Positions 17,368 to 26,969 of a DNA stretch of 51,818 nt are shown here, in pieces. The stretch spans positions 501,064-552,881 of the forward strand of contig WYCW01000001.1 of NCBI GenBank assembly GCA_011392765.1, written 5' to 3'. Position numbers and translations under genes: made by a program. The notes beneath the pieces are model-generated. The model did not search any database. It had not been told where the DNA came from and saw only the letters and a program-made list of their open reading frames with translations. The DNA comes from Candidatus Thiosymbion ectosymbiont of Catanema sp. Cochon2018. GTDB taxonomy: Bacteria; Pseudomonadota; Gammaproteobacteria; Chromatiales; Chromatiaceae. Position 1 is the stretch's first letter. Each line of letters begins with the position of its first letter.

Positions 17368-18135
17368 TCATATCAACGCACCACCATCTACCGGATGAGC
17401 ATGGCCGGTGACAAAAGATGCGCCTTCGGAACATAGCCACAAAGTTGCGGCAGCAACCTCTTCCGGTCGTCCAAGCCGCCTTACCGGATGCATAGCCACG
17501 ATTCGTGCAGTGAGCTTTTCATTGTGAGCAAGCTCCCGCTCCATCATCGGAGTCTCGATTGCAGCCGGGCAAACTGCGTTAATACGCAGGCCTCGTGCCG
17601 CATACTCATTCGCGGCTGCTTTAGTTAGTCCAATCACTCCATGCTTGCTGGCATAATAGGCTACTCCTGCTACGAGTGGTCCCCCTTTCAGCCCGGTGAT
17701 AGATGACATATTCACAATGGCACCTTGCCCACGCTCAAGCATTTCGGGAATTTCGTATTTCATACATAACCAGACCCCCTTGAGGTTGATGTCCATAACC
17801 TCGTCCCAAACTTCTTCTTTATAGTCCGCTGCCGGAATGGCGGCTGTTCCCCCAATACCCGCATTGTTTACCGCATAGTCCAATCCACCATATTCGGTAA
17901 TGCAGGCAGCGACCATGGCCTTCACTTCCGCTGCTTTCGAGACATCCGTTGGTACAAAATGGGCCGTGCCGCCTCTTTCCTCGATCATAGCCACGGTCTC
18001 TTTACCTTCAGGAGCACGACGCGCAGCTACTACCACTTTGGCGCCTTCTTTCGCAAACGCCAAAGCGATGGCTTGGCCGATACCTGAATTTCCACCGGTA
18101 ACCAGTGCCACTTTTGATTTGAATTGACCGGTCAC
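17368..18135 (-). CDS. Short-chain dehydrogenase/reductase (classical SDR)
   Basis: 255 aa. NAD(P)-binding TGGNSGIG (13-20), NNAG, Ser144/145 and Y160-x3-K164 (AYYASKHG), and the C-terminal GHAHPVDGGAL typical of classical SDRs. An arginine pair after the second strand (AARR) favours NADPH. The substrate cannot be told; such genes are often annotated glucose or 2,5-dichloro-cyclohexadiene dehydrogenases without basis. GC is lower than in neighbours and it lies alone between non-coding stretches, compatible with later acquisition. Confidence 0.88.
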   Translation of the reverse strand: MTGQFKSKVALVTGGNSGIGQAIALAFAKEGAKVVVAARRAPEGKETVAMIEERGGTAHFVPTDVSKAAEVKAMVAACITEYGGLDYAVNNAGIGGTAAIPAADYKEEVWDEVMDINLKGVWLCMKYEIPEMLERGQGAIVNMSSITGLKGGPLVAGVAYYASKHGVIGLTKAAANEYAARGLRINAVCPAAIETPMMERELAHNEKLTARIVAMHPVRRLGRPEEVAAATLWLCSEGASFVTGHAHPVDGGALI

Positions 18136-18179
18136 TTTAATATCCCCCGGTTATTTGCACCTGACGGTTTTCTTATGGA

Positions 18180-18200
18180 CACCTTGAAAAATTCAAGGTG
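18180..18200. terminator. 9-bp stem hairpin between two minus-strand genes
   Basis: CACCTTGAA-AAA-TTCAAGGTG is a perfect palindrome lying downstream of the histidine-phosphatase gene (minus) and upstream of the SDR gene. It is followed by a partial echo, TTTTTCAAGGTCCCC at about 18229. It may terminate the argG-phosphatase transcript. Confidence 0.45.
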
Positions 18201-18269
18201 CCTGTGCGGGGCAAGGATGCCCTGCCATTTTTCAAGGTCCCCTTCCAGATGCGGGTCCGGCAGGGAATC

Positions 18270-18899
18270 CTAGCTCGACAGCAAGCCGACGGCGACGAGA
18301 TGCTCGGTCTGGGCCCAGGATTTCACTGTCCAGTCATTCCCGTCGATTCGGAGCTGGTTGATCGCGGCATTGCGCAGGTCGATTTGCATACGTTCTTCGA
18401 TTCCCTTCCCGACCGCGCGGCGGTAGCAATCCCCCAGAGGACCGCCGTGGCTTACCACTAGGACGCATTCCCCCCGGTGACGCGCGGCGATTTCCCCAAT
18501 AGCCCCGGTTACTCGTTCGAACCGTTGGCGGAGACTCTCGCCGCCGGGTATAGGTTCGTCTACCAAGTGATCACGTCGAATCCTGGCCGCATGCGGTTGC
18601 TCCCGTTCCACCTGGGCCCGACACAGCCCCACCAGCACCCCCAAGTCCCACTCGCGCAGGCGTTCGTCGGCACGAACCTCCTGTCCCGTGGGACGGACGA
18701 TCGTCCAGGTGGTCTGGAGGGCACGCAGCAAGTCGCTGCTGTAGACGGCGTCGAACCGGGTGTCCTGCAAATGGGCGGCGAGGGCCTCGGCCTGGGCCCT
18801 GCCGCGTCGGTTCAAGGGGATCTGGAGATGGCCCTGGAGGCGCCCTTCGGCGTTCCAATCCGTCTCGCCGTGCCGGATGAGGGTGATACGTGCGGACAT
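18270..18899 (-). CDS. Histidine phosphatase family protein (phosphoglycerate mutase-like)
   Basis: 209 aa. It begins ITLIRHGETDWNAEGRLQGH, with the RHG catalytic His and the Arg of the phosphate pocket. YSSDLLRALQT, EWDLGVLVGL and the second catalytic His in VVSHGGPLGD follow. The specificity (2,3-bisphosphoglycerate, cobalamin phosphate or others) is unclear; the length and lack of a cobalamin neighbourhood argue for a general phosphatase. The ATG at 18899 places the conserved motif at the N-terminus; a GTG at 18923 would overlap the argG stop by 4 bp and is also possible. Same strand as argG. Confidence 0.85.
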   Translation of the reverse strand: MSARITLIRHGETDWNAEGRLQGHLQIPLNRRGRAQAEALAAHLQDTRFDAVYSSDLLRALQTTWTIVRPTGQEVRADERLREWDLGVLVGLCRAQVEREQPHAARIRRDHLVDEPIPGGESLRQRFERVTGAIGEIAARHRGECVLVVSHGGPLGDCYRRAVGKGIEERMQIDLRNAAINQLRIDGNDWTVKSWAQTEHLVAVGLLSS

Positions 18900-18919
18900 A
18901 CCCACCACGGGGCACGAGG

Positions 18920-20140
18920 TCACCGCCGCCGCCGTCCCGCAACCCGCAACCGGAGGGCGTTGAGTCGGATGAATCCGGTACCGTCGTCTTGGTCGTAGGC
19001 CCCGGCGTCTTCATCGAAGGTAGCGATGGACTGGTCGAACAGGTTGTGGGTCTCGGATTTGCGGCCGACGACCATGACATTACCCTTGTAGAGCTTCAGG
19101 CGCACCTGTCCATCGACTACCTGCTGGGTGCGGTCGATGGCGGCCTGGAGCATCTCGCGCTCCGGCGTGAACCAGTAGCCGTTGTAGACCAGCTTGGCGT
19201 AGCGGGGCATGAGCTCATCTTTCAGGTGGGCCGCCTCCCGATCCAGGGTCAGGGACTCCATGGCCCGATGGGCCTTCAGCAGGATGGTCCCGCCGGGGGT
19301 CTCGTAACAGCCGCGGGATTTCATACCCACGTAACGGTTCTCCACCAGATCATTACGGCCGATACCGTTCTCGCCGCCGATGCGGTTGAGCACGGCCAGC
19401 ACCCCGGCGGGGGTCGTCCGCTCGCCGTCGACGGCCACCACATCCCCACCCGCGAAGGTCAGCTCGAGATAGGTGGACCGGTCCGGGGCCTGCTCCGGGG
19501 AGGTGGTCCAGCGCCACATGTCGGCGGCCGGCTCGGTCCAGGGGTCCTCCAGATCGTTGCCCTCGTAGGAGATGTGCAGTAGGTTGGCATCCATGGAGTA
19601 AGGGGACTTGGAGCCCGCGCGCTTCATTTCCACGGGAATCCCGTGGGATTCGGCGTAGCCCAGCAGCTTTTCCCTGGAAAGCAGATCCCATTCCCGCCAG
19701 GGCGCGATGATCTTCACGTCCGGCTTGAGGGCATAGGCGCCGACCTCGAAGCGAACCTGGTCATTACCCTTGCCGGTAGCACCGTGGGCGATGGCGTCGG
19801 CGCCGGTTTCATCGGCGATCTCCACCAGGCGCTTGGCGATCAGGGGCCGAGCGATGGAAGTTCCGAGCAGGTACTCGCCCTCGTAGACGGCATTGGCGCG
19901 GAACATGGGATAGACGAACTCACGCACGAACTCCTCACGCAGGTCCTCGATATGGATCTCCCTGACCCCTGCGGCCGCGGCCTTAGCCCTGGCGGGCTCG
20001 AGCTCTTCGCCCTGACCGATATCGGCGGTGAAGGTGACCACCTCACAGCCGTACTGCTCCTGCAACCACTTGAGGATGACGGAGGTATCGAGGCCGCCGG
20101 AGTAGGCCAGTACCACTTTCTTGATCGTGTCTTGCGCCAT
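18920..20140 (-). CDS. argG: Argininosuccinate synthase
   Basis: 406 aa. Condenses citrulline and aspartate with ATP in arginine synthesis. PP-loop AYSGGLDTS (12-20), [63 protein letters not shown] and SKSPYSMD are all diagnostic for bacterial ArgG. The C-terminal tail ends in an unusual RVAGRRRR. The ATG at 20140 gives [20 protein letters not shown]. Length and sequence complete. Confidence 0.97.
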   Translation of the reverse strand: MAQDTIKKVVLAYSGGLDTSVILKWLQEQYGCEVVTFTADIGQGEELEPARAKAAAAGVREIHIEDLREEFVREFVYPMFRANAVYEGEYLLGTSIARPLIAKRLVEIADETGADAIAHGATGKGNDQVRFEVGAYALKPDVKIIAPWREWDLLSREKLLGYAESHGIPVEMKRAGSKSPYSMDANLLHISYEGNDLEDPWTEPAADMWRWTTSPEQAPDRSTYLELTFAGGDVVAVDGERTTPAGVLAVLNRIGGENGIGRNDLVENRYVGMKSRGCYETPGGTILLKAHRAMESLTLDREAAHLKDELMPRYAKLVYNGYWFTPEREMLQAAIDRTQQVVDGQVRLKLYKGNVMVVGRKSETHNLFDQSIATFDEDAGAYDQDDGTGFIRLNALRLRVAGRRRR

Positions 20141-20209
20141 GGAGTTGCTCCAAATACGGATCTTTCGGAAGATGTTCAGTATATCGCCTAAGGGGGTTGC
20201 CTCTAATGT

Positions 20210-21463
20210 TCAATCGTGGACGTATTTTACGGTTTTGACGGCGCTTTCGGCCGTGTGCATGATCTCGAGCGCATGACCACCGAGCTTGAGACTGGTTCCC
20301 GGCTCGGGAATAGTCTCCATGTGCTCGATGATGAGGCCGTTCAGGGTCTTGGGACCGCTGGTGGGCAACTTCCAGCGCAGGGCGCGGTTCAGCTCCCGAA
20401 CGTTGATACCACAGTCGATCAATAGGCTGCCATCCTCGCCGCGGTAGATCTCCCCGATGGTATCCGCCGGGTCCGAGGCGAACTCCCCGACAATCTCTTC
20501 GAGCAGATCGGTCAGCGTGATCAGTCCCATAAAATCGCCGTATTCATCTACGACCAATCCGATCGGCTCCTTCTCCCGCTGGAAGTTCAGCAGCTGCTGA
20601 TAGAGTGGCGTACCCTCGGGGACGAAGTAAGGTCGGCGACTGATCTCGCGCAGGTGCGCCTTGCCGAGTCCCTTGTCGAGCAGGGCGTGGAGGGTGTCGC
20701 GGATATGGATGATGCCGATGACACTGTCGATGTCGCCGTCGAACAAGGGCAACCGCGTGTAGGCGGCATTCTTGACCTGGTTGATGATCTCCTCCTCCGA
20801 ATCCCGGATATCGATCCCATCCACCTCGTTGCGGGGAATCATGATGTCTTCCACCGTGGCGTTCTCCAGGTCCAGAATCGCCAGCAACATGGTCCGGCTT
20901 CTCTCCGGGATCATGGCTCCGGCCTCGTTGACCAGCGTGCGCAGTTCCTCGCGCGACAGCGCACTGTTCCCCCCGTCCTCTGGCCGGACTCCGAGCATCC
21001 CCAGCAACCCGTTGGTTATCCAGTTGACGGACCGCACCAGGGGATAGAGGAGCTTGAGGAGCGGGGTGTAGAGGAAGGCGGCGGGGTAGGCGAGACGCTC
21101 GGGGTGGAGGGCGGCGAGGGTCTTGGGGGAGACCTCGGCGAAGATGAGGATGACCAGGGTCAGGATGCCGGTAGCCGCGGCGATCGCCCCTTCGCCGCCG
21201 ATGCGCAGGGCGATGAGGGTCGCCAGGGAAGAGGCGAGGATGTTGACGAAGTTGTTGCCGAGCAGGATCAGGCCGATCAGGCGGTCCGGGCGTTCCAGCA
21301 GTGCCCGCGCCAGGAGGGCGCCCTTATGGCCCTGCTCCGCCTGGTGCTTGAGGCGATAACGGTTGAGGGTCATGAGCGCGGTCTCGGAGCCCGAGAAGAA
21401 GCCCGAGAGCAGAATGAGAAACAACAGAAACAGAAACAGACCGGAGAGGGGAACGGTGTTCAC
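20210..21463 (-). CDS. CNNM/CorC-type transporter (DUF21-CBS-CorC_HlyC)
   Basis: 417 aa. N-terminal DUF21 membrane domain of three to four helices (LFLFLLFLILLSGFFSGSET and FVNILASSLATLIALRIG). Two CBS repeats follow (MIPRNEVDGIDI..., DEYGDFMGLITLTDLLEEIVGEF) and a C-terminal CorC_HlyC domain (LLIDCGINVRELNRAL). Members of this family (YfjD/CorB, MpfA) are linked to Mg2+/Co2+ export. It is immediately downstream of the AmmeMemoRadiSam protein A gene on the same strand (10-bp gap). Confidence 0.9.
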   Translation of the reverse strand: MNTVPLSGLFLFLLFLILLSGFFSGSETALMTLNRYRLKHQAEQGHKGALLARALLERPDRLIGLILLGNNFVNILASSLATLIALRIGGEGAIAAATGILTLVILIFAEVSPKTLAALHPERLAYPAAFLYTPLLKLLYPLVRSVNWITNGLLGMLGVRPEDGGNSALSREELRTLVNEAGAMIPERSRTMLLAILDLENATVEDIMIPRNEVDGIDIRDSEEEIINQVKNAAYTRLPLFDGDIDSVIGIIHIRDTLHALLDKGLGKAHLREISRRPYFVPEGTPLYQQLLNFQREKEPIGLVVDEYGDFMGLITLTDLLEEIVGEFASDPADTIGEIYRGEDGSLLIDCGINVRELNRALRWKLPTSGPKTLNGLIIEHMETIPEPGTSLKLGGHALEIMHTAESAVKTVKYVHD

Positions 21464-21473
21464 TGTCCGACCC

Positions 21474-22061
21474 CTATTCGGAGAAGGATTCGGTGCGATA
21501 GCGCTGGACCTGGATGCGGTCCGACCAGTGATCCGGTCTCAGGCCGGCCTTCTGCTTGAGATAACGCACAAAATCACGCGGGTCGGGCAGACTCTCCCAG
21601 ACCGAGGGCAGGAAGGTTCCACGGGCGGCCCCATCCTCCAGAATCAGGCCATCCCGGCCCGGCTCGATGATCCGCAGCAGTTCTTCCTCGGAGGTAACGG
21701 CAAGGGGCTGCGGCGGCGTCAATACCGAGATTTCGATGGAGAGCCGGGCCAGCTCCGGGCGCGTGAAGGGGGGAAACCTGGGGTCCCGAAAGGCGGCGGC
21801 GAAGGCGTTCTCCGCGACGTCTTGCACCAGGGGTTGGACGGCCTCCAGGTGGCCGATGCAGCCGCGCAGACTGCCCTGGGTGTGCAGGGTCACAAAGCTC
21901 GCCCGCTGGGCCATCAGCTCGCCGGAATAGTCGGAAGGGGCGACCGGGAGCGGGCACTCCCGGCGCAATCCGTACTCGATCGACTCTCTGGCCAGCGTCA
22001 GGAGCACGCGGCGTTGCGCCGGATTGAGCGGATCGGGATCGACTGCACGATTTAAAGACAT
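21474..22061 (-). CDS. amrA: AmmeMemoRadiSam system protein A (AMMECR1 domain)
   Basis: 195 aa. AMMECR1 signature: SFVTLHTQGSLRGCIGHLEA, then AAFRDPRFPPFTRPEL and ISVLTPPQPL. These proteins co-occur with Memo (protein B) and a radical SAM enzyme; the chemistry of the system is not settled. Protein B is encoded upstream on the same strand but is separated from this gene by the UvrD/OLD pair. No radical SAM partner lies in the window. The gene starts 45 bp after the helicase stop. Confidence 0.9.
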   Translation of the reverse strand: MSLNRAVDPDPLNPAQRRVLLTLARESIEYGLRRECPLPVAPSDYSGELMAQRASFVTLHTQGSLRGCIGHLEAVQPLVQDVAENAFAAAFRDPRFPPFTRPELARLSIEISVLTPPQPLAVTSEEELLRIIEPGRDGLILEDGAARGTFLPSVWESLPDPRDFVRYLKQKAGLRPDHWSDRIQVQRYRTESFSE

Positions 22062-22106
22062 CTGAGCGGCAATTAAACGATCGTAGATAGCACTCCATAG
22101 CCATCC

Positions 22107-23978
22107 TCAACCATCGAGCAAGCCCATCTCCTGCAAAAACCTGGACGGCTTTTTGGACCATCCAAAGTAACTGTGCGCGTAGCTCAAGTAAAGGTTTTTC
22201 GAGGCCCGCGTGACTGCGACAAAACAGCTACGGCGTTCCTCCCGGATAGCGGTTTCACCATTCTTGATTGCGAAATAGGTCGGGAACTGATCCTCCGCCA
22301 GCCCTATCACAAAGACATTGTCGAATTCCACGCCCTTCGCTGTGTGGACCGTCTGCAGCCGCACGCAGTCCTTCGCCAGAGACTTGGCTTTCGGGGATAG
22401 ATCCATTTCCTGTAAAAACACATGAAGACTCACCTTTTCTCCGTGCGAGCGGCGAATCTTTTCGGATAACCGTCGCCAATTGTCCCTGTCATCGGCGTAG
22501 TCCTGATCGGGCTCCTTGTTCAGAGGCACATCGAACTCCCGAGAGGATGTTTCCACGAAAAGCGGGTAGTCTAGTGAGTCGCAGAGTAATACTTGCCCTC
22601 TCTTGGCGAATGTCTTCAGGGCATCACTTGCGGCAGCCAGGGAGAAGAAAGCCCGGAGCGGCGTTACATCCTCGACCTCTGCCTTGGCAACCACCTCCTC
22701 CGCGGATAGGGTAATGCCGTTCACTCGGGTTGCCGTCGAGCAGAGCTTGTTCAGAATGCTACGGGAATCCGGCGAGTTGGCCAGCTTCAATGCGTAATAC
22801 AGAAGTTGTACCGGGGGGCTCGCAAACTCCTGATGCCGGCTTACGATCTCCGCGCCCATGCCGGCCCCATTCATCGCCTCCCGGACTTGGGCCAGCAACT
22901 TGTTACTGCGGGCGATGACAAGGCAGGATGCGCGGTGATTCTTCGGTACGGGGCAAATCTCGGTGATGAGCCCGTCGATTTCAGAATTGAAATCCTTGTA
23001 GGATTGGAGTCTGACCGTGCCTTCTTTATGTTGGTATGACGCCCTGTGTTCCTTCACCCCTTGCCGGTTGGAATTGTGCGCGATGAGCCGGTTCGCGATC
23101 CCGACGACCTCCGCGGGACAACGATAGTTCTCGGGCAACTGGATGATCCATGGTCGATAGTCGTGTTCGATTTCCTCCAGCCGTTTGGGGTCTGCCCCAT
23201 TCCATTGAAAGATGGTCTGGTCATCGTCGGCAACCACGAAGAGATTGGCGGTTACGTCAGGGACTAGCAGCCGCAGCACCTGGTACTGGGCGAGATTGGT
23301 ATCCTGGAACTCATCGACACACACGTAGCGATAGACCGTCCTGACCTGCCTGGCGATGCGGGGTTTGGCTATAAGCAACTCCCTGGTGAAGTACAGCATG
23401 GAGCCGAAATCGAGCTGGTTCTCGGCTACAAGCTTCTCCACATAACCACGGAAGACGGTTTGTAGTCTGTTACACCTGTCGTCTTTCTGCCCGGTCGGGA
23501 AGTAGCGTGGCAACTCGTCGGCACTAATGCCGTGTGTGAACATGACATCGATCTTCTTCAGCGAATCTTCGGGATTGTCGATCTCGAGGTCTTCACGCGC
23601 CCGAAGCTCTAGTAGAACGGCGATACGGTCCTTGTCGTCGGTTATGACGGAGAAATCCGGGCGCAACCCCAGTTGACTCCCATGCTGGCGCAGGAGGTCC
23701 GTGCAAAACGAGTGAAAGGTCCCGAGCTGCACCCGCCTGGTATTCTCGCTGAGCAGGTCATCAATACGATTCCGCATCTCGGTTGCAGCTTTGTTTGTGA
23801 ATGTCAGCCCAAGAATGTGGAAGCTTGCGTCGGGGGTGTTCCTGATCAGGTTGGCGATATGCCAAGTCAGGACAGCGGTCTTACCCGAGCCTGGCCCTGC
23901 CAACACCAGCAATGGGCCACCTTCCCACTTGACGGCCTGGCGTTGGTTCGTATTGAACCTGTCGATAGTGATGGTCAT
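22107..23978 (-). CDS. gajB: UvrD/Rep-like helicase, GajB-like component of a Gabija-type defence pair
   Basis: 623 aa SF1A helicase. Q-motif FNTNQRQAV, Walker A AGPGSGKTAVL (K33), motif Ia LGLTFTNKAA, motif II VDEFQDTN, motif III ADDDQTIFQWNGA, motif IV LPENYRCP, motif V VHTAKGVEFDNVFVIG, motif VI EERRSCFVAVTRA. The ATG overlaps the stop of the OLD-nuclease gene by 4 bp (ATGA), so the two are translated together. In Gabija, GajB senses DNA ends or ssDNA and works with the GajA nuclease. This protein is longer than common GajB (about 500 aa), with extra sequence around the 2A/2B region, so it may represent a separate branch. It could conceivably be a plain repair helicase, but the pairing argues against that. 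Confidence 0.82.
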   Translation of the reverse strand: MTITIDRFNTNQRQAVKWEGGPLLVLAGPGSGKTAVLTWHIANLIRNTPDASFHILGLTFTNKAATEMRNRIDDLLSENTRRVQLGTFHSFCTDLLRQHGSQLGLRPDFSVITDDKDRIAVLLELRAREDLEIDNPEDSLKKIDVMFTHGISADELPRYFPTGQKDDRCNRLQTVFRGYVEKLVAENQLDFGSMLYFTRELLIAKPRIARQVRTVYRYVCVDEFQDTNLAQYQVLRLLVPDVTANLFVVADDDQTIFQWNGADPKRLEEIEHDYRPWIIQLPENYRCPAEVVGIANRLIAHNSNRQGVKEHRASYQHKEGTVRLQSYKDFNSEIDGLITEICPVPKNHRASCLVIARSNKLLAQVREAMNGAGMGAEIVSRHQEFASPPVQLLYYALKLANSPDSRSILNKLCSTATRVNGITLSAEEVVAKAEVEDVTPLRAFFSLAAASDALKTFAKRGQVLLCDSLDYPLFVETSSREFDVPLNKEPDQDYADDRDNWRRLSEKIRRSHGEKVSLHVFLQEMDLSPKAKSLAKDCVRLQTVHTAKGVEFDNVFVIGLAEDQFPTYFAIKNGETAIREERRSCFVAVTRASKNLYLSYAHSYFGWSKKPSRFLQEMGLLDG

Positions 23979-25801
23979 TGGTCAATCGCCACCAAGGTCT
24001 TGCATTTGTCGAGGATGTCCTTCACTTCGCCGGGGACCCCCTGTTTGCCCTTGTCTTTCATGAGTATGATCGACTCCAAAGCCGCCGCGGGTTTTGAGAA
24101 CCGCGGTGACAGATTCCGGTAAATTTCCTCCCAATACTCACGCGTTCCTTCTGCGGCCAAAATCTCAGGCGGGGACCGATCCTGAAGTTTCCGAGCCACC
24201 CGCAAAGCTTGTTCCGGCTTGTTCGGGAAAGTCTTTTTCATCTCGGCAAGGACATCGTCCCAAGACCCCGCGGTATTGGCGTTCCGGGTCTGTGTGACCA
24301 CACCAGAGAGGTATGGATCACCGTAGCCGGAATGGCACAGCAGGACATCCATATTGGATGCTGGAAGCACCGAGATATGTTCGGTGTCCGTCCGTGTATC
24401 AAGAAGCTTCCTTGCTACTTTCACGTACTCATTCCCACCATCATCTCCGTCTGCCACCAAATGCCAACCGATGCCCAGGGCGTCCGCTACCTTGATGAAG
24501 ATCCCCGGACCACCGGCCTGACTGATTTCTACGATCCGAATCCCGTGGCGATGGAGGTCGATTCCCAGCAGTTCGGCACATTCGGTGAACACGGATACAT
24601 CCGTTTCCCCTTCGACCAAGAGCCAGCACCTCGCGAAGAGCAGTTCGCCACGGTTCCGTCGGACATGGTGGTTGAATTTGCGCCGCTCCTCCTCGGTCCG
24701 CAGTCCGTCAGAGATGGCCCTGCATTCGGTAGCCGAGCCATGGCGGTTCAACCGCCGCAGCTTTTCCACGGGCACTTCCGACAAAATGTCCCCGGAGTGT
24801 GTGGCCAGGATCTTCTGACCGGGAAGATCCCGTAGAACTCGCCACACGGCCCGAACCGCATTCGGGTGCAAATGGGCCTCCGGCTCCTCGATGGCAATGA
24901 TCGGCTCCGCAAATCTGTCCACATCCGCTTGCAGGCGAGCCTTCAGATAGGCACTGAACAGGAGGAGCACGGAAAGGCTCTGGGTGCTTTCCCCTGACTT
25001 AAGAATCGGGATCTTCGCATCGGAGGCGGTCAGCAGATTGATATCGGTGTCGTAGCGAAGTGCCTTGTAGACATCGGCCGGTGCGGGGTCGATCGTCACC
25101 GCATCGGACTTCCCCATCGCTAACAGTTCCGAAATGCGCTTCACTTCGTCGGTGACATCCTTGAAGCTTGCATGGGCATCGACGATCTTTTGGTTGACCT
25201 GAAGGAGCTCATTCTCCAGAACCTTCCGAGTAGCATCGTCAATGTCCTTGTTCCGCAGAAACGAAGCCCAGTAGGTGGAATTCCCATGGAACTGGTCCTT
25301 TGCCGCACGCAGGGCAGTCTGGAAGAAGAAGGGTCTCAGCCGACGCAGGTCCTTTATGAATCCGCCCTTGCCGACCATTTCATCGCCGGCGTCATCAAGG
25401 AAGCTCCAGCTTTGAACCGGCTCGGTACTGGCGGCATCGTAGCTGGCGGTTACCCGCAGTTTGATCGCCGAGTAGTCGCTTCCGACAATCACCTTGTCGA
25501 GGGTCTGGATGATCGGCTCGGGCCAGGGGTACTGCTCCGACTCCAGGAAGCTCAGGGTCAGGACAATGGGTTTGCATGCAGCGAGGTCCTGACAGGTTTC
25601 GTCCCGGTAGAAGTCGTAGTCGCTGAAATTGCACCTCTTGTCGGATCTCACCGTGTCGAGACAGAGCCGTAGCGCCTCCAGCACGCTGGTCTTACCTGTG
25701 TTGTTCTCACCGACCAGAACGGTGACTTCCCTATCCAGCTCGATTTCCGTGTATTCGATACCACGGAAGTTCTCGATTTCCACCTTGCTCAGGCGCATCA
25801 T
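23975..25801 (-). CDS. gajA: Class 2 OLD-family ATPase-nuclease, GajA-like
   Basis: 608 aa. ABC-type ATPase: Walker A GENNTGKTS (31-39), signature LKSGESTQSL, Walker B IIAIEEPEAHLHP (E305), H-loop ILATHSGDIL. The C-terminal Toprim nuclease has WLLVEGETD (E397) and LVADGDDGG (D451, D453), spaced as in characterised class 2 OLD nucleases. Next to a UvrD-like helicase this is the Gabija arrangement: abortive anti-phage DNA cleavage released when NTP levels drop. The ATG at 25801 shares its A with the stop codon of the Memo gene (TGATG), so the defence gene is translationally coupled to a housekeeping-type gene. A TTG one codon earlier is possible. Confidence 0.85.
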   Translation of the reverse strand: MMRLSKVEIENFRGIEYTEIELDREVTVLVGENNTGKTSVLEALRLCLDTVRSDKRCNFSDYDFYRDETCQDLAACKPIVLTLSFLESEQYPWPEPIIQTLDKVIVGSDYSAIKLRVTASYDAASTEPVQSWSFLDDAGDEMVGKGGFIKDLRRLRPFFFQTALRAAKDQFHGNSTYWASFLRNKDIDDATRKVLENELLQVNQKIVDAHASFKDVTDEVKRISELLAMGKSDAVTIDPAPADVYKALRYDTDINLLTASDAKIPILKSGESTQSLSVLLLFSAYLKARLQADVDRFAEPIIAIEEPEAHLHPNAVRAVWRVLRDLPGQKILATHSGDILSEVPVEKLRRLNRHGSATECRAISDGLRTEEERRKFNHHVRRNRGELLFARCWLLVEGETDVSVFTECAELLGIDLHRHGIRIVEISQAGGPGIFIKVADALGIGWHLVADGDDGGNEYVKVARKLLDTRTDTEHISVLPASNMDVLLCHSGYGDPYLSGVVTQTRNANTAGSWDDVLAEMKKTFPNKPEQALRVARKLQDRSPPEILAAEGTREYWEEIYRNLSPRFSKPAAALESIILMKDKGKQGVPGEVKDILDKCKTLVAIDQ

Positions 25802-26604
25802 CAATACTTTACGGGCTCGAAGGCATAGGCGCCGTAGCCTACCACCTGGTCGCGGGGTCCTGCCGTGTCGCCGGAGTTGCGCAGATCCAGGGTCCGGGCC
25901 GTAAGACCACGGCGCTTCGCCTCGTGCAACAGGCCGCCCAGGGGAATGCGGCCACAGGCCTGGGCGGGGGCGATGGCCTCCGGGCGCAGATCCTCGATGG
26001 CCCGACTGGTCTCGGCATCCAGGGTCACGGCGTGCTCGTAGTCCAGGTAGTGGCTGAGATCCGAGCTGACCAGGATCAGGGTCTCATTTCCCCCCCACAG
26101 GCGCGCGACGACCTGGGCTACCTCCTCGGTATCGGCAGTACCGACCAGGAAGGGGACGATGTGGAATTCCTGCAGGGACAACTGGAGGAAAGGCAACTGT
26201 ACTTCGAGGCAGTGCTCACCCTCGAACGGCGCCTCGTCGCAGTGGACCTGGGGCAGATCACGGACCGCCTCGAATGCCTCCTGATCCACGGGAACGGCCC
26301 CCAGCGGGGTAAGAAAGGACTCGGCGGCGCTGTAGGCCAGGCCGGTGAAGGGGACCCGGTGGGACGGGCCGAGCAGGACGACGCGCGAGATTTCCCCCGC
26401 CCGCGCGGCGAGCTGCGCATAGGCGCTGCCGGCGATAGGTCCCGAGTAGATATAGCCGGCATGAGGGGCGACGATGGCCTTCGGGGCCTCCTCGGCACGA
26501 TCGGTCTCAGCGGCCGCGAGGAAGGAGAGAACCGTCTGCCGCAGCTCCGCCGCATCCGCCGGATAGAAGGTGCCGGCTACCATTGCTGCTCTGGTGTTGA
26601 TCAT
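25801..26604 (-). CDS. amrB: AmmeMemoRadiSam system protein B (Memo-like)
   Basis: 267 aa. Memo/extradiol-dioxygenase-like fold: RAAMVAGTFYPADAAELRQ, IVAPHAGYIYSGPIAGSAYA, VVLLGPSHRVPFTG, HCLEVQLPFLQLSL, SSDLSHYLDYEHA. Metal-ligand-like His residues are present (APHAGY, GPSHR, SDLSHY). Partner of AMMECR1 protein A, here displaced by two genes. Its stop overlaps the GajA-like start by one base. First gene of this minus-strand operon; its promoter must lie in 26605-26969. Confidence 0.92.
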   Translation of the reverse strand: MINTRAAMVAGTFYPADAAELRQTVLSFLAAAETDRAEEAPKAIVAPHAGYIYSGPIAGSAYAQLAARAGEISRVVLLGPSHRVPFTGLAYSAAESFLTPLGAVPVDQEAFEAVRDLPQVHCDEAPFEGEHCLEVQLPFLQLSLQEFHIVPFLVGTADTEEVAQVVARLWGGNETLILVSSDLSHYLDYEHAVTLDAETSRAIEDLRPEAIAPAQACGRIPLGGLLHEAKRRGLTARTLDLRNSGDTAGPRDQVVGYGAYAFEPVKY

Positions 26605-26969
26605 GGTTCAGCCTTATACCTGTGCAATATGCTGGTCCGGGTCCCTGCCAGTGTACCCGTTACCCATGGATTTTCCGCCGAGATGCAGGCAACCCGCAAA
26701 CGCTTTGTTCACCGCTATAGTCACCACATCCCTCAGAAAGGCTTGCAGCATAAAATGCCCCTGCGGATGCTCCAAGAATAGTGCTTCGACTCTTTAAAGG
26801 AAGTCCAGGTAATCATCCGGGACCTGACAGGGATCAGGGCACGCAGGATTGGTCTGCGGAATCGTCCAGGTTGGATTGAGCATGGGAAAAGTGATCGGAT
26901 CGCTTCTAATTCTATTTGTCACAAGCAGATTCGATTAGGGTCTGAATACGCCGCTACATCTCGGCATTC
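26605..26969. other. 365-bp non-coding region
   Basis: Leader of the amrB operon and 3' region of the small membrane-protein gene. An 18-codon frame at about 26881-26937 (MGKVIGSLLILFVTSRFD) lacks an RBS. I see no repeat of the window's families and no clear promoter hexamers. Confidence 0.3.

Noticed and set aside
20654-21559. Plus-strand frame opposite the CorC-like gene
   Set aside because: Shadow of a conserved gene; no RBS and no homology.
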